Assembly: GCA_041874755.1 (NCBI GenBank) | Contig: CP102611.1 | Location: 1,178,001-1,242,000 of the forward strand | DNA length: 64,000 bases | Reading direction: 5' to 3' | Source of the DNA: Chitinibacter sp. SCUT-21 | Lineage (GTDB): Bacteria > Pseudomonadota > Gammaproteobacteria > Burkholderiales > Chitinibacteraceae | Shown: one piece after another, positions 1 through 9,207 of the stretch | How positions within the stretch are numbered: position 1 is the stretch's first letter | How the letters are laid out: the number at the start of each line of letters is the position of its first letter | Notes under the pieces: model-generated | Database searches by the model: none | The model's input: the letters and a program-made list of their open reading frames with translations, nothing else | Told to the model about the DNA's origin: nothing | Made by a program: the position numbers and the translations under genes

Positions 1-546
1 ATCAGTGGCTTGATGATGATTTTAGAGCGCCCTTTCAAACCGGGCGATACCGTTGAAGTGGGCAATTTACGCGGCACAGTCGTCGATATGAGCGTGCGTG
101 CCGCCGTGATTCGCGACATTAATGGCATCGAAACACTGGTACCCAACAGCACGTTTCTAGAGCAAAACGTCACCAACTGGACATATAGCAGCAATCTTGT
201 TCGCCAGTCGGTCAAAGTTGGCGTTGCATATGGCAGCGATGTACGACTTGTTTCCAAGTTGCTGGCCGAGGACATCGAACGACACGGGCAAATCTGCAAA
301 GAGCCTCATTATGAAATCTTGCTAGAAGACTTTGGCGCTGATGCCTTGATGTTTGGAGTGCATTACTGGATAGACATCACGGCCGGCACCTTGGGGCGGC
401 AAGTGGCCAGTGATTTACGTTTTATGATTGAAGCGTCACTACGCAAAAACCACATTGAAATTGCCTTCCCACAGCGTGATGTTCATGTGGACATTGCCCA
501 ACCGATCGAGTTGAGAATTCAGCGCAATCAAAACAACGCCCAGTAA
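1..546 (+). CDS. MscS-family mechanosensitive channel, C-terminal part (5' end outside window)
   Basis: The reading frame is open from base 1 and ends with TAA at 544-546, so only about the last 181 residues are present. The start of the fragment (ILERPFKPGDTVEVG, then GTVVDMSVRAAVI and LVPNS) is the typical MscS beta-domain that follows the pore helix. The remainder fits the alpha/beta vestibule domain. Such channels sit in the inner membrane and release solutes on osmotic downshift. Without the N-terminal membrane helices I cannot tell whether it is a small MscS or a large MscK/YnaI-type protein. It converges with spoT, which ends 64 bp away on the other strand. Confidence 0.85.
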   Translation: MSGLMMILERPFKPGDTVEVGNLRGTVVDMSVRAAVIRDINGIETLVPNSTFLEQNVTNWTYSSNLVRQSVKVGVAYGSDVRLVSKLLAEDIERHGQICKEPHYEILLEDFGADALMFGVHYWIDITAGTLGRQVASDLRFMIEASLRKNHIEIAFPQRDVHVDIAQPIELRIQRNQNNAQ

Positions 547-584
547 AAATAAATATGCCCCGACAGGTATCACCAGCCAGGGCA
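544..584 (-). terminator. Probable intrinsic terminator of the yicC-gmk-rpoZ-spoT group
   Basis: On the minus strand a 9-bp stem with two G-U pairs (556-564 against 576-584) is followed by a U-rich tract (544-555). It lies 27 bp after the spoT stop. The loop is 11 nt, so it is moderate rather than strong. Confidence 0.45.
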
Positions 585-610
585 ATTCAAATAATGTATA
601 GCAGCAAATA

Positions 611-2800
611 CTATGCCCTAACTCGTTGTAGACGATAAACTGTTGGTAGGGCTCGCAGTTTTTTCAAGACTTTGGCCAGATGAATCCTATCGTGCACTTG
701 CAAGGTAAATTGCACGCTCAGATATCGTTCATGAGATTCAACCGAATCGCCCATGCTCACGGCAGCAATATTGGCATCCGCTTCGGCAATCGCTGCGGCG
801 AGCGCTGCCAGCGTTCCTCGCTCGTTTTCGGCCAAAATTTTGATCGGCACGTCAAATAGGCGCGCGACTTCCGGATCCCAATCCACGTCGATCAGTTTTT
901 CCGCATCGATGCGCCCTTTTGATACTTGCGGGCAATCGTGGGTATGCACCACTAAGCCCTGATCTTTCTTCACAAAGCCAAGGATAGGGTCCCCCGGTAT
1001 TGGGTTGCAGCAACGTGCAAACTGAATCGCCATGCCTTCGGTGCCACGAATCGACACCGACATTGGTTTTTTGCCTTGGCGGCCTTCGTCCGACCACATG
1101 CCCGCCAATTGCAACAAACGCTTGGCGACGACCATCGCCAATTTTTGCCCCAAGCCGACATCGGCCAATACTGCTTCGCGTGATTTTTCACCGCTTTCGC
1201 GCAGGTATTTTTCCCAGATATCGTCATTCACATGCAGCGGCTGATGCAAGGCCGAGAACGCTTGATTAAGCAAACGCTCGCCCAAATGCACCGACTCGTC
1301 AAAACGCATTGTTTTCAAGAAATGGCGAATTTGCGAGCGCGCTTTGCCGGTGGTGACAAACGCCAACCAGCTTGGATTCGGTCGCGCATGCGCCGCCATC
1401 ACCACTTCGATATGGTCGCCATTTTTTAATTTGGTACGCAGCGGCACCAGCTCGTGATTGACCTTGGCGGCAATACAGCCATGGCCGACGTCGGTGTGCA
1501 CCGCGTAGGCAAAATCGACACAAGTCGCACCGTTGGGCAGGCTAAGAATCTTGCCTTTAGGCGTAAACACATACACCTGATCGGGGAACAGATCGACTTT
1601 CAGATGCTCCAGAAACTCAACCGCATCGCCCGATTCGACTTGTAGCTCCAACAGAGATTGCAGCCATTGATGCGTTTTTTGCTGCACATCAGAAAAACCT
1701 TCGTCGCCACTTTTATACATCCAGTGGCTCGCGACGCCCGCATCGGCGATGCGATGCATTTCTGGCGTGCGAATTTGCACTTCAATCGGCGTACCGTAGG
1801 GGCCAAACAAGGTCGTATGTAGACTTTGGTAGCCATTGCTTTTGGCAATCGCAATGTAATCTTTAAATTTGCCCGGAATCGGCTTAAACAGCGCATGCAA
1901 AGCGCCGAGCGTTAAATAGCAATGCGCGTTGTCTTTCACGATGACGCGAAACGCGTAAATATCCAAAACCTCAGAAAAACTCAGGTGTTTTTCGACCATC
2001 TTGCGATAAATCGAAAACAAGTTTTTCTCCCGCCCCGACACTTGCGCCTCAATTTGATGGGCAGCCAATTTGCTATTAATCGAGTCGAGGATTTTTTGCA
2101 CTACCTCGCGGCGATTGCCACGTGCGGCTTTGAGCGCTTTGGACAACACATGATGCCGGCGCGGGTGCATATATTTAAATGCCAGATCGTCCAATTCTTG
2201 GTAAACGGCATTTAAACCGATGCGATTGGCAATCGGTGCGTAGATTTCCATCGTTTCGCGCGCGATGCGTTTTTGCTTATCCGCACGCATCGAATCCATC
2301 GTGCGCATATTGTGCAAGCGATCGGCCAATTTAATCAGCATCACGCGCATATCGCGCGCCATCGCTAGCAGCATTTTGCGAAAGTTTTCCGCCTGTGCTT
2401 CTTCTTTGCTTTGGAATTCCAGCTTGTCGATTTTGCTCATGCCATCGACCAGCTCAGCGACTGCTTTGCCGTATTTCTCGGTTAATTCAAGCTTGGTAAC
2501 GCCGCTATCTTCCATCACATCGTGGAGCAGTGCACCAGCTAGCGCCTGCGCATCAAGTTTCCATTGCGTCAGAATCGTCGCAACGGCCAATGGATGGGAA
2601 ATATAGGGTTCACCCGAGCGACGCATTTGGCCGCGATGGGCGTTTTCCGCAAACAAAAAAGCCGCCCGTAACATCTGGCGGTCTTCTTGTTTAAGGTAAG
2701 CAGTATGCTCGGTGAGGAAGCGATTCGCTTCCTCAATCACTTCAGGTGCACTCGCTAAAGCAGGCACGTCCTCGATGGTGAGTACCGAGTCTACGCTCAT
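611..2800 (-). CDS. spoT: Bifunctional (p)ppGpp synthetase/hydrolase, RelA/SpoT family
   Basis: Makes and degrades the stringent-response alarmone (p)ppGpp. The 729-residue length is normal. An N-terminal HD hydrolase domain is intact: H55, H69 and the H93-D94 pair are visible, so degradation should work. The synthetase domain follows (YAFRVIV, then GKFKDYIA, then GYQSLHT and EVQIRT). The KFKD sequence is the charge type of bifunctional enzymes, unlike the acidic EFDD of monofunctional RelA. A TGS domain (near residue 400, DLFPDQVYVFTPKG) and a C-terminal ACT domain complete the family layout. It lies 3 bp after rpoZ on the same strand, the usual gmk-rpoZ-spoT arrangement of beta- and gammaproteobacteria. 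No good Shine-Dalgarno precedes the ATG, suggesting coupling to rpoZ. Confidence 0.96.
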   Translation of the reverse strand: MSVDSVLTIEDVPALASAPEVIEEANRFLTEHTAYLKQEDRQMLRAAFLFAENAHRGQMRRSGEPYISHPLAVATILTQWKLDAQALAGALLHDVMEDSGVTKLELTEKYGKAVAELVDGMSKIDKLEFQSKEEAQAENFRKMLLAMARDMRVMLIKLADRLHNMRTMDSMRADKQKRIARETMEIYAPIANRIGLNAVYQELDDLAFKYMHPRRHHVLSKALKAARGNRREVVQKILDSINSKLAAHQIEAQVSGREKNLFSIYRKMVEKHLSFSEVLDIYAFRVIVKDNAHCYLTLGALHALFKPIPGKFKDYIAIAKSNGYQSLHTTLFGPYGTPIEVQIRTPEMHRIADAGVASHWMYKSGDEGFSDVQQKTHQWLQSLLELQVESGDAVEFLEHLKVDLFPDQVYVFTPKGKILSLPNGATCVDFAYAVHTDVGHGCIAAKVNHELVPLRTKLKNGDHIEVVMAAHARPNPSWLAFVTTGKARSQIRHFLKTMRFDESVHLGERLLNQAFSALHQPLHVNDDIWEKYLRESGEKSREAVLADVGLGQKLAMVVAKRLLQLAGMWSDEGRQGKKPMSVSIRGTEGMAIQFARCCNPIPGDPILGFVKKDQGLVVHTHDCPQVSKGRIDAEKLIDVDWDPEVARLFDVPIKILAENERGTLAALAAAIAEADANIAAVSMGDSVESHERYLSVQFTLQVHDRIHLAKVLKKLRALPTVYRLQRVRA

Positions 2801-2803
2801 AAA

Positions 2804-3013
2804 TTAACCGCGATTGCGAGTCAGAATTTCAACCCCAACGAGGCCTGCTGCCATTTCGCGCAAAGCCAAAACGGTTGGTTTATCGCGGCCGTTGTTATCC
2901 ACTTGCGGCGATGAACCATTTTCGAGTTGGCGAGCACGGTATGCTGCAGCCAAAGTCAAATCGAAACGGTTTGGAATACGATCCAGACAATCTTCAACCG
3001 TGATACGCGCCAT
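2804..3013 (-). CDS. rpoZ: RNA polymerase omega subunit
   Basis: A 69-residue protein beginning [19 protein letters not shown] and containing the [10 protein letters not shown] segment, both diagnostic of omega. It assists RNA polymerase assembly by holding the beta-prime subunit, and in proteobacteria forms part of a ppGpp binding site, which fits its place between gmk and spoT. A GGAGAG ribosome site lies 7 nt before the ATG. Confidence 0.96.
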   Translation of the reverse strand: MARITVEDCLDRIPNRFDLTLAAAYRARQLENGSSPQVDNNGRDKPTVLALREMAAGLVGVEILTRNRG

Positions 3014-3100
3014 AATTTACTCTCCGAAATACCAAATACGGGTGCGCTATCGAACAAAATCCAATAGCGAAACCGCCGATTATATCATCTTGCGCCGATT

Positions 3101-3715
3101 TTAGCCTTTCAGGCTTGAAATCAAAGCGGTATGACGTTTTGATTGTTGCGCCAAATTCAAACGCGCAGCGCGCACTACGGCCACGATATCGCGTACCGCG
3201 TCGTCGATGTGCCCGTTGACGATCACAAAATCGAACTCATCGACATGACTGCACTCTTCGCGCGCCACGGCCATCCGTTTCGCGATTACTTCTTCACTGT
3301 CTTTACCACGATTGCGCAAACGGTTTTCCAAAGTTTCCAGCGAAGGTGGCAACACAAACAGGCCGATCGCATCGGGGAATAAACGACGCACTTGTTGTGC
3401 GCCTTGCCAGTCGATTTCCAGCAAAATATCGCGGCCATTTTGAATCACATCATTGATCCAAACTTGCGATGTACCGTAGTAATTACCGTACACCTCGGCA
3501 TGCTCGAGCAACTCACCCGCGGCAATCATGCGCTCGAATTCGGCGCGTTCAACAAAGTGGTAATCTTTACCATCCACCTCGCCCGCACGTGGCGCACGCG
3601 TGGTGTATGAAATTGACAGCTGAACATTGGCATCAGCCGCCAGCAGCGCAGCCACTAAAGTGGTCTTTCCTGCGCCAGATGGGGCGGTTACAACAAATAA
3701 ATTACCTTTGGCCAT
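3101..3715 (-). CDS. gmk: Guanylate kinase
   Basis: Phosphorylates GMP to GDP with ATP. The P-loop is visible near the N-terminus (APSGAGKTT), followed by the GMP-binding part (SYTTRAPRAGEVDGKDYHF) and the DWQGAQQV segment of the family. I start at the ATG ending at 3715 (MAKGNLF, 204 residues) because a GGAG site lies 6 nt upstream of it. The frame is open upstream to an ATG at 3733, which has no ribosome site and would add six unusual residues. It sits between yicC and rpoZ, a conserved arrangement that places GTP/ppGpp precursor supply beside spoT. Confidence 0.95.
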   Translation of the reverse strand: MAKGNLFVVTAPSGAGKTTLVAALLAADANVQLSISYTTRAPRAGEVDGKDYHFVERAEFERMIAAGELLEHAEVYGNYYGTSQVWINDVIQNGRDILLEIDWQGAQQVRRLFPDAIGLFVLPPSLETLENRLRNRGKDSEEVIAKRMAVAREECSHVDEFDFVIVNGHIDDAVRDIVAVVRAARLNLAQQSKRHTALISSLKG

Positions 3716-3792
3716 GTCTGGCTCCATTTGCATAAGTTGGGCTTAGTATAAGTGAACAGGTCTCGATCAGAAAACCTATCCCAGCTAATCAA

Positions 3793-4659
3793 TTACTCAA
3801 TATTTTGAATTTGCTCGCGCATTTGCTCGATCAGCACTTTCAACGTCATTGCGACTTTAGTTGTATCGACTGAAATTGATTTCGAGCCGAAGGTATTCGC
3901 TTCGCGGTTGAGCTCTTGCATCAGAAAATCTAAACGTTTGCCGGCGTTTCCGCCGGTTTTCACGATACGGCGTAATTCTGCGATGTGTGTGTGCAGGCGA
4001 TCCACTTCTTCTTGGACATCGATTTTTTGGGCAAACAGCACCATTTCTTGGCGAATTCTATCGTCATCCGCTGTACCAATAGCATCAACAAAACGCTGCT
4101 TGAGTTTCGCTTCATACTCTTCAACAATTTGCGGTAAACGCGGTTTGATTTGCGCGAGCACATCTTCCATTTCGTCGGCACGCGCCAGCAAAATGGCGCC
4201 TAATTTTTCACCTTCACGAGCGCGGGATGCCAGAAAATCATCAAGCGCTAAATCTAACAGCTCTAACGCCGTGCTTTGCAGAATTTCACTTGGCAACGCG
4301 TCCGATTCAATCACACCGGGCCAGCGCAAAATTTCACCCATCCGCAAATCACCTGCAGTTGCTTGATGCTCCTTGACTTGGTCTGCAAGCCTTAATAATT
4401 CAGCGACCAAAGCGTTGTTTAGACGCAACTGGCTTACTGCCCCGTCTTTTGTGCCCCAGCTCACACGGCATTCGAGCTTGCCGCGATTGAGGCGCCCTGT
4501 GAGCTTTTCGCGGATAGCGCCTTCCAGTGCACGAAATTCCTCTGGTAAACGTAGACTTAGATCCAAAAACCGATGATTGACGGCCCGCAACTCAACGGCT
4601 AAAACACCATGCGATAATTCACGTTGACTACTGGCGTAGCCGGTCATGCTATAAATCAT
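3793..4659 (-). CDS. yicC: YicC family protein (endoribonuclease-like)
   Basis: A 288-residue member of the YicC family, recognised by the N-terminus (MIYSMTGYAS), the RAVNHRFLDLS segment and the conserved C-terminus (GKRLDFLMQELNREANTF, then KSIS). YicC proteins have been described as endoribonucleases acting on RNA; the substrate here is unknown. AGGA lies 7 nt before the ATG. It is the first gene of the yicC-gmk-rpoZ-spoT group and is divergent from the kinase gene, with an 85-bp shared promoter region. Confidence 0.92.
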   Translation of the reverse strand: MIYSMTGYASSQRELSHGVLAVELRAVNHRFLDLSLRLPEEFRALEGAIREKLTGRLNRGKLECRVSWGTKDGAVSQLRLNNALVAELLRLADQVKEHQATAGDLRMGEILRWPGVIESDALPSEILQSTALELLDLALDDFLASRAREGEKLGAILLARADEMEDVLAQIKPRLPQIVEEYEAKLKQRFVDAIGTADDDRIRQEMVLFAQKIDVQEEVDRLHTHIAELRRIVKTGGNAGKRLDFLMQELNREANTFGSKSISVDTTKVAMTLKVLIEQMREQIQNIE

Positions 4660-4744
4660 AAATATCCTTTGTAAGAAGCCGCTTTACAATTGCCAAGTCG
4701 CGACACACAATTCATTGATAACCCGATTATAACGAAAGCCAAGC

Positions 4745-5713
4745 ATGGCCACCCCTAGCAATCAACCGCTTTCACGCGGCTTCCAACTGCAAAACTATAC
4801 GATTGCCAAGCTACTCTCAGCCGGCGGCTTTAGTATTGTCTATTTAGCGCACGATGAAAACGACTATCCGGTCGCGATCAAAGAATATTTGCCCAACTCG
4901 CTCGCGCTGCGCAAAGAAGGCGTCGCAGTGCAAGCTACCAGTGATGAAAACATCGCGCTGTTTCGCCATGGCCTGAAATGCTTTTTTGAAGAAGGCAAAA
5001 CGCTGGCGCGTATTCAGCACCCTAATATCGTCCGCGTACTAAATTTTTTCCGCGCCAATGAAACCGTGTATATGGTGATGGAATACGAGCGCGGCCGCAC
5101 TTTGCAAAAAGAGATTCAGCTCAATCACGAGCGCGAAGGCGTCGACGAAAAGCTCATTCGCAGCGTGTTTTATAATTTGCTCAATGGCTTGCGTGAAGTT
5201 CATCTGAACAAGCTGCTGCATTTGGATATCAAGCCCGCGAATATTTACATCCGCAAAGATGGCTCGCCGGTATTACTCGATTTTGGCTCGGCACGTCAAA
5301 CGCTGACCACCGAACATTCACGCCTGACACCGATGTACACGCCGGGCTTTGCTGCGCCGGAACAATATCGCCGCAAAGATCAGCTCGGCCCGTGGACCGA
5401 CATTTATGGTGTAGGCGCATCGATGTTTGCCTGCATTGCGGGTACCGCACCACAAGCGTCAGATGCACGCGAAAAAGAAGATAAAGTTCAGCGCCTTGAA
5501 TTGATGTATGGCGATCGCTACTCGCCCGAACTACTTAATTTGATTCATCAGTGCATCGCAGTTGATCCAACTGAACGGCCACAAAGTGTGCTGCAAATTC
5601 AGAAAGCTTTGCTTGAGACCGGTTCACCCCCCAATAAAAAGTCGAATTTCTTGAATTCCATCAAACGTCGATGGCAAGATTTGACCCGCCCAAAGCGCAA
5701 AGGTGACGAATGA
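4745..5713 (+). CDS. Serine/threonine protein kinase (Hanks type, soluble)
   Basis: A 322-residue kinase. Visible motifs: glycine loop AGGFS (26-30), ATP-binding lysine K46 (VAIK), catalytic loop HLDIKPAN (159-166), DFG (179-181) and APE (214-216). The catalytic loop has HLD rather than HRD, so it is a non-RD kinase, which usually needs no activation-loop phosphorylation. The last 35 residues are basic; there is no membrane segment and no sensor domain, so it should be cytoplasmic. The stop overlaps the start of a PP2C phosphatase (ATGA), so both are made from one message. Other betaproteobacteria carry such a pair beside yicC. Substrates are unknown. Confidence 0.9.
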   Translation: MATPSNQPLSRGFQLQNYTIAKLLSAGGFSIVYLAHDENDYPVAIKEYLPNSLALRKEGVAVQATSDENIALFRHGLKCFFEEGKTLARIQHPNIVRVLNFFRANETVYMVMEYERGRTLQKEIQLNHEREGVDEKLIRSVFYNLLNGLREVHLNKLLHLDIKPANIYIRKDGSPVLLDFGSARQTLTTEHSRLTPMYTPGFAAPEQYRRKDQLGPWTDIYGVGASMFACIAGTAPQASDAREKEDKVQRLELMYGDRYSPELLNLIHQCIAVDPTERPQSVLQIQKALLETGSPPNKKSNFLNSIKRRWQDLTRPKRKGDE

Positions 5714-6615
5714 AATTTACCGTCTTTCAAGATAGCCGCAAGGGTGGCCGTGAATACAATCAAGACCGCGTTGGCTATTCCTACAGTCGCGATGCTTTAC
5801 TGCTGGTCGTGGCCGACGGCATGGGCGGCCATTTGCACGGTGAAGTGGCAGCACAAATCACCGTCGAATTGCTCAGCGATCAGTTTCAAAAGAAAGCCAC
5901 ACCAATTATTCAAAGCCCAGTGCAGTTTTTAGCCGACGCGCTACTCAATTGCCACGAAGCCATTTACAACTACGCGATTGCGCAGCACTTATTGGAAATT
6001 CCGCGCACCACGGTAGTGGCGTGCATTATCCAAGACGAAATGGCGTATTGGGCGCACGTTGGCGATTCACGGCTGTATTTAATTCGCGATGGTTTTACCG
6101 TTGCCCAAACGAGAGATCATTCTAAGGTACAAAAGCTGGTTGAATCGGGCGTAATCACGTCCGAGCAGGCGCTACATCACGCCGAAAAGAACAAAATCTA
6201 CAATTGTCTTGGCGGCACCTTAATGCCCGATATTGATATTGGCGGGCGTGTAGCACTGCAGGATGGCGATTGTGTCTTGCTTTGCACCGATGGTTTATGG
6301 GGCTCGCTAGCGGATGATGAAATCACGCATTTCTTAAGTTCTTTCCCCGTGATGTTTGCCGTACCGCAATTACTTGATAAGGCAGAATTGCGCGGTGGCA
6401 AATTTGGCGATAACTTGACTGCACTCGCAATCAATTGGCACGAAAGTGATTTTCACGATGACCCTAGCTTTGTCTCGACCGTCAAACTCGATCAGAACAC
6501 TGTCAGCACCCATATCGACCCACTAAGCGCCAACTCGACCCCGGCGATTAGCGATGAAGACATTGAAAAAGCCATTGCTGAAATACAGGCCGCCATCAAT
6601 AAATATTCAAAATAA
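5710..6615 (+). CDS. PP2C-family serine/threonine phosphatase
   Basis: A 301-residue metal-dependent phosphatase. Family motifs are present: NQDR with D19, ADGMGG (35-40), AHVGDSR, LLCTDGLWGSL and GDNLTALAI, which carry the metal-binding aspartates. A C-terminal extension of about 60 residues after the catalytic domain is polar and ends in a short predicted helix. It overlaps the kinase gene by 4 bp (translational coupling) and presumably reverses that kinase's phosphorylations. No FHA or type VI secretion gene lies nearby, so the pair is probably not the PpkA/PppA system. Confidence 0.9.
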   Translation: MKFTVFQDSRKGGREYNQDRVGYSYSRDALLLVVADGMGGHLHGEVAAQITVELLSDQFQKKATPIIQSPVQFLADALLNCHEAIYNYAIAQHLLEIPRTTVVACIIQDEMAYWAHVGDSRLYLIRDGFTVAQTRDHSKVQKLVESGVITSEQALHHAEKNKIYNCLGGTLMPDIDIGGRVALQDGDCVLLCTDGLWGSLADDEITHFLSSFPVMFAVPQLLDKAELRGGKFGDNLTALAINWHESDFHDDPSFVSTVKLDQNTVSTHIDPLSANSTPAISDEDIEKAIAEIQAAINKYSK

Positions 6616-6670
6616 GGCCAGTATATCCAGCTAAGCCATGTAAAAATTAGCACCCAAAGCAATACCCAAC

Positions 6671-6698
6671 AAAAACGCCCCGATCATTCGGGGCGTTT
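6671..6698. terminator. Bidirectional intrinsic terminator
   Basis: A perfect 9-bp GC-rich stem (6675-6683 with 6688-6696, TCAT loop) has an A-tract before it and a short T-tract after it. It lies between the converging phosphatase and phoX genes. Confidence 0.85.
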
Positions 6699-6720
6699 GG
6701 CTTTGCAACTCACTCAAAGA

Positions 6721-9015
6721 TTAAGAACCGATACGACCACCATCATCTTTGGTAATCACAATCGTTGCGGAACGTGGCCGGTTGCCCGCGCCGTAGCCAG
6801 CATTACTTGGCCATTGGCTGGTGTATTTGCTTGGGTCCGCAATATCAGCCATACGCGTGCCTTCACCTGGGTGCTGAATATTGATAAAGATGGCTTTGCC
6901 ATCAGGCGTTTCGCACAAGCCGGTAATTTCACAATCTTTCGGGCCGACCAAAAAGCGCTTCAGCGTATCAGCCGTTGGCGCAGCACCAACTTGTGTCGTG
7001 ACGTTCAACTGGCTGGTATCGGCCTTGGTATAGCTTAGCGTTTTGCTCGTACCATCACCCACTTTGCCAGGAATCGCCGCCAACATCATGCAGTTCGTTA
7101 CATCGGTGTAGGCGCCATCATCGGTTTGAATCCAGCAAATGCCGGTGTTTTTGCTAAACGCCAGACCATCAGGCGATGAAAAATCTTGATCGTCAGTGAG
7201 ATTGGATAGATTAATCGTCGCTTTATCCATATCCGCTTCAGCGCCAAACAAATATACATCCCACGTAAAGCTCGTAACTGCAGCGCCTTCTTTGGTGCGC
7301 AAGATATGGCCATTTGGGTTGCCCTTGGCTTTATTGCCATCACTATCGGCGTATGCACGTGGGTTGGCGCTGTCGGGTACCAATTTCGAGCCTGAAGCCG
7401 CGTTAATATCGCGGTTGCTATTATTGGTCAGCGTTTGGTAGTACTCGCCCGTCACTGGGTGTACGCCGCCCCACTCAGGTCTATCCATTTTCGTGGCGCC
7501 CACCGCATCAGCCGCCAAGCGAGTATTGACGCAAATATCTGCGTAATCAGCAAAAGTGTAAGTGGCGTAGTTTTTAATCAGCGGATTATTGAGCGAAAGT
7601 TCAATCCACTCACCGCTGCCATCGGCGTTAAATTTCGCCACATACAAAGTACCGTCGTTCAGGTATTTGTCGCCGGTCGCGATCCGATCACTTGGGTTTG
7701 CATCGGCCGCAGACCACAAGGCTTTAGACACAAACTTGTACATGTATTCATTGCGCGAATCATCGCCCAAATACACCGTCAGTGGTTTACCGACGACAGG
7801 CAGACCAAATGCAGCGCTTTCATGTGCGAAACGACCCAAGGCGGTGCGTTTTTTCAGCACTTTGCTTTTATCGTACGGGTCCATTTCGATGATATAGCCT
7901 TGGCCATTCATTTCATTGCGATAATCATCGATGCCATCGATTGACGCGCCGATTTTGCTGATGTTCCAGCGCGCATATTTATCATCGCTGCCGCCCGTTT
8001 CCCAACCATGGCGTGAAGCAGAGCCCGCGTTGCGGCCATAGCGTTTGAGCGCAACGACGCTCTTGTCGCCGCGATTGGTGTCATCAGCAGCTACGCGGTA
8101 GAAGTAACCCGACCAATTCTCTTCACCCGACAAATACGTGCCCCAAGGCGATTTGCCGCAACCACAGTTATTAATCGTGCCACGTGTTTTCGTGCCATCG
8201 GTCGAATATTTGGTTTTGAGCAAAGCATTACCGCGCGCGGGGCCAGCGATTTCTACGTCGCTCAATGGTGTAACGCGGCGGTTAAAGGCAGAAGCTGGCA
8301 CGCTAGCCCATTTACCGCCGGTGGTTTTAACTTCAACCACAGACAAACCATGAATTGCGACTTCTTTGTCGACTTCAGCCGCTGGGCGCGGCAAAGAGGC
8401 TGTGCCACCAGTCGCATGAATAAAGAACGATGATTTGTTCTCATCGGTGGTTGCTTCATGGTTCATCGCCAACAAGCCGCGATCTGCTGCACTTATTGAA
8501 GGTTTGCCGGCCGCATCTAAGCCAAACCATTCCATCCCGTCATGATGATCACCAGCGCGGTTGTCAAAATCTGCATCAGTACCATCGTTTTTGTACGCGC
8601 TTGTAGCTGCTGTCAGCGGATCGCCCAAGGCATAAATAATTTGATAGCTGTAGCCGCTTGGGATCGTCACTTTATCCAAGGTATTTTTTGCCACCGCACC
8701 AAAACCTAGGCGACTAACAATCGGATTAGGCGGTGCGCTTGGCAGCGGCGCACTCGGCGTTGCAGTTGGAATAGCAGCGGGCGTTGAGCCAGGGATAGCA
8801 CTCGGCGTGGCAACGCTAGTCAGGGTATTACCGCCCACTAGCTCCCCCGAAGAACAACCGACCAAACCCAGCCCCATCCCGCCAAGCACAGCGGCGCCTG
8901 AGAGGGTTTTACCTAAAAAGCCGCGACGATTGAGGCGCTGCTCTAAGATAGCGTCAAACGTCGGGTTAGCTGAGTGGTTAGAATTTTCATCATTAAAATG
9001 ATTAGACTTAGACAT
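6721..9015 (-). CDS. phoX: PhoX-family alkaline phosphatase (DUF839), Tat-exported
   Basis: A 764-residue secreted enzyme. The N-terminus carries a twin-arginine motif (NRRGFLGK, R30-R31) followed by a hydrophobic stretch and GC, so it is folded in the cytoplasm and exported by Tat; the cysteine could allow lipidation. A low-complexity Ala/Pro/Thr linker follows (about 65-100). The body has PhoX/DUF839 features (GDHHDGMEWFG, NHEATT, LSGEENWSGYF, GRFAHESAA, YLGDDSRNEYMYKFVS). PhoX enzymes are calcium/iron phosphatases that release phosphate from organic esters outside the cytoplasm. A Pho box lies about 75 bp upstream, fitting phosphate-starvation control. The ribosome site is weak (AAGG 13 nt before ATG). 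Confidence 0.88.
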   Translation of the reverse strand: MSKSNHFNDENSNHSANPTFDAILEQRLNRRGFLGKTLSGAAVLGGMGLGLVGCSSGELVGGNTLTSVATPSAIPGSTPAAIPTATPSAPLPSAPPNPIVSRLGFGAVAKNTLDKVTIPSGYSYQIIYALGDPLTAATSAYKNDGTDADFDNRAGDHHDGMEWFGLDAAGKPSISAADRGLLAMNHEATTDENKSSFFIHATGGTASLPRPAAEVDKEVAIHGLSVVEVKTTGGKWASVPASAFNRRVTPLSDVEIAGPARGNALLKTKYSTDGTKTRGTINNCGCGKSPWGTYLSGEENWSGYFYRVAADDTNRGDKSVVALKRYGRNAGSASRHGWETGGSDDKYARWNISKIGASIDGIDDYRNEMNGQGYIIEMDPYDKSKVLKKRTALGRFAHESAAFGLPVVGKPLTVYLGDDSRNEYMYKFVSKALWSAADANPSDRIATGDKYLNDGTLYVAKFNADGSGEWIELSLNNPLIKNYATYTFADYADICVNTRLAADAVGATKMDRPEWGGVHPVTGEYYQTLTNNSNRDINAASGSKLVPDSANPRAYADSDGNKAKGNPNGHILRTKEGAAVTSFTWDVYLFGAEADMDKATINLSNLTDDQDFSSPDGLAFSKNTGICWIQTDDGAYTDVTNCMMLAAIPGKVGDGTSKTLSYTKADTSQLNVTTQVGAAPTADTLKRFLVGPKDCEITGLCETPDGKAIFINIQHPGEGTRMADIADPSKYTSQWPSNAGYGAGNRPRSATIVITKDDGGRIGS

Positions 9016-9087
9016 TTCGCGTAAATCGCCTTAGCGGTAAAAAAGCGCCACTCTAAAGTCTAAAAATGACAACCATTCTTCATATTG

Positions 9088-9105
9088 ATGACGGTTTGAC
9101 GACAG
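9088..9105 (-). promoter_or_regulatory. Pho box (PhoB binding site) upstream of phoX
   Basis: Read on the minus strand, two 7-bp half sites CTGTCGT and CCGTCAT are separated by 4 bp (CAAA), each one base off the consensus CTGTCAT. A further in-phase half site TTGTCAT lies at 9066-9072, exactly 22 bp (two 11-bp turns) downstream. A -10-like TAGACT follows at 9057-9062. Confidence 0.75.
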
Positions 9106-9207
9106 CTTTGATTGCTGTTTTAAAACAAGCGTTTAGCAATTCTAGGTATTTTCCCTAGCTCGGCCATAAAAGAAAGCTAAAGACCGAACAAAGAAATGAA
9201 TCAATCA

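Noticed and set aside
5710..6615. Type VI secretion PpkA/PppA pair
   Set aside because: No FHA or other type VI genes are nearby, and the kinase has no membrane or periplasmic part.
7435..7944. 169-codon open frame opposite phoX
   Set aside because: It is fully antisense to the well-supported phoX gene and has no recognisable domain or ribosome site.
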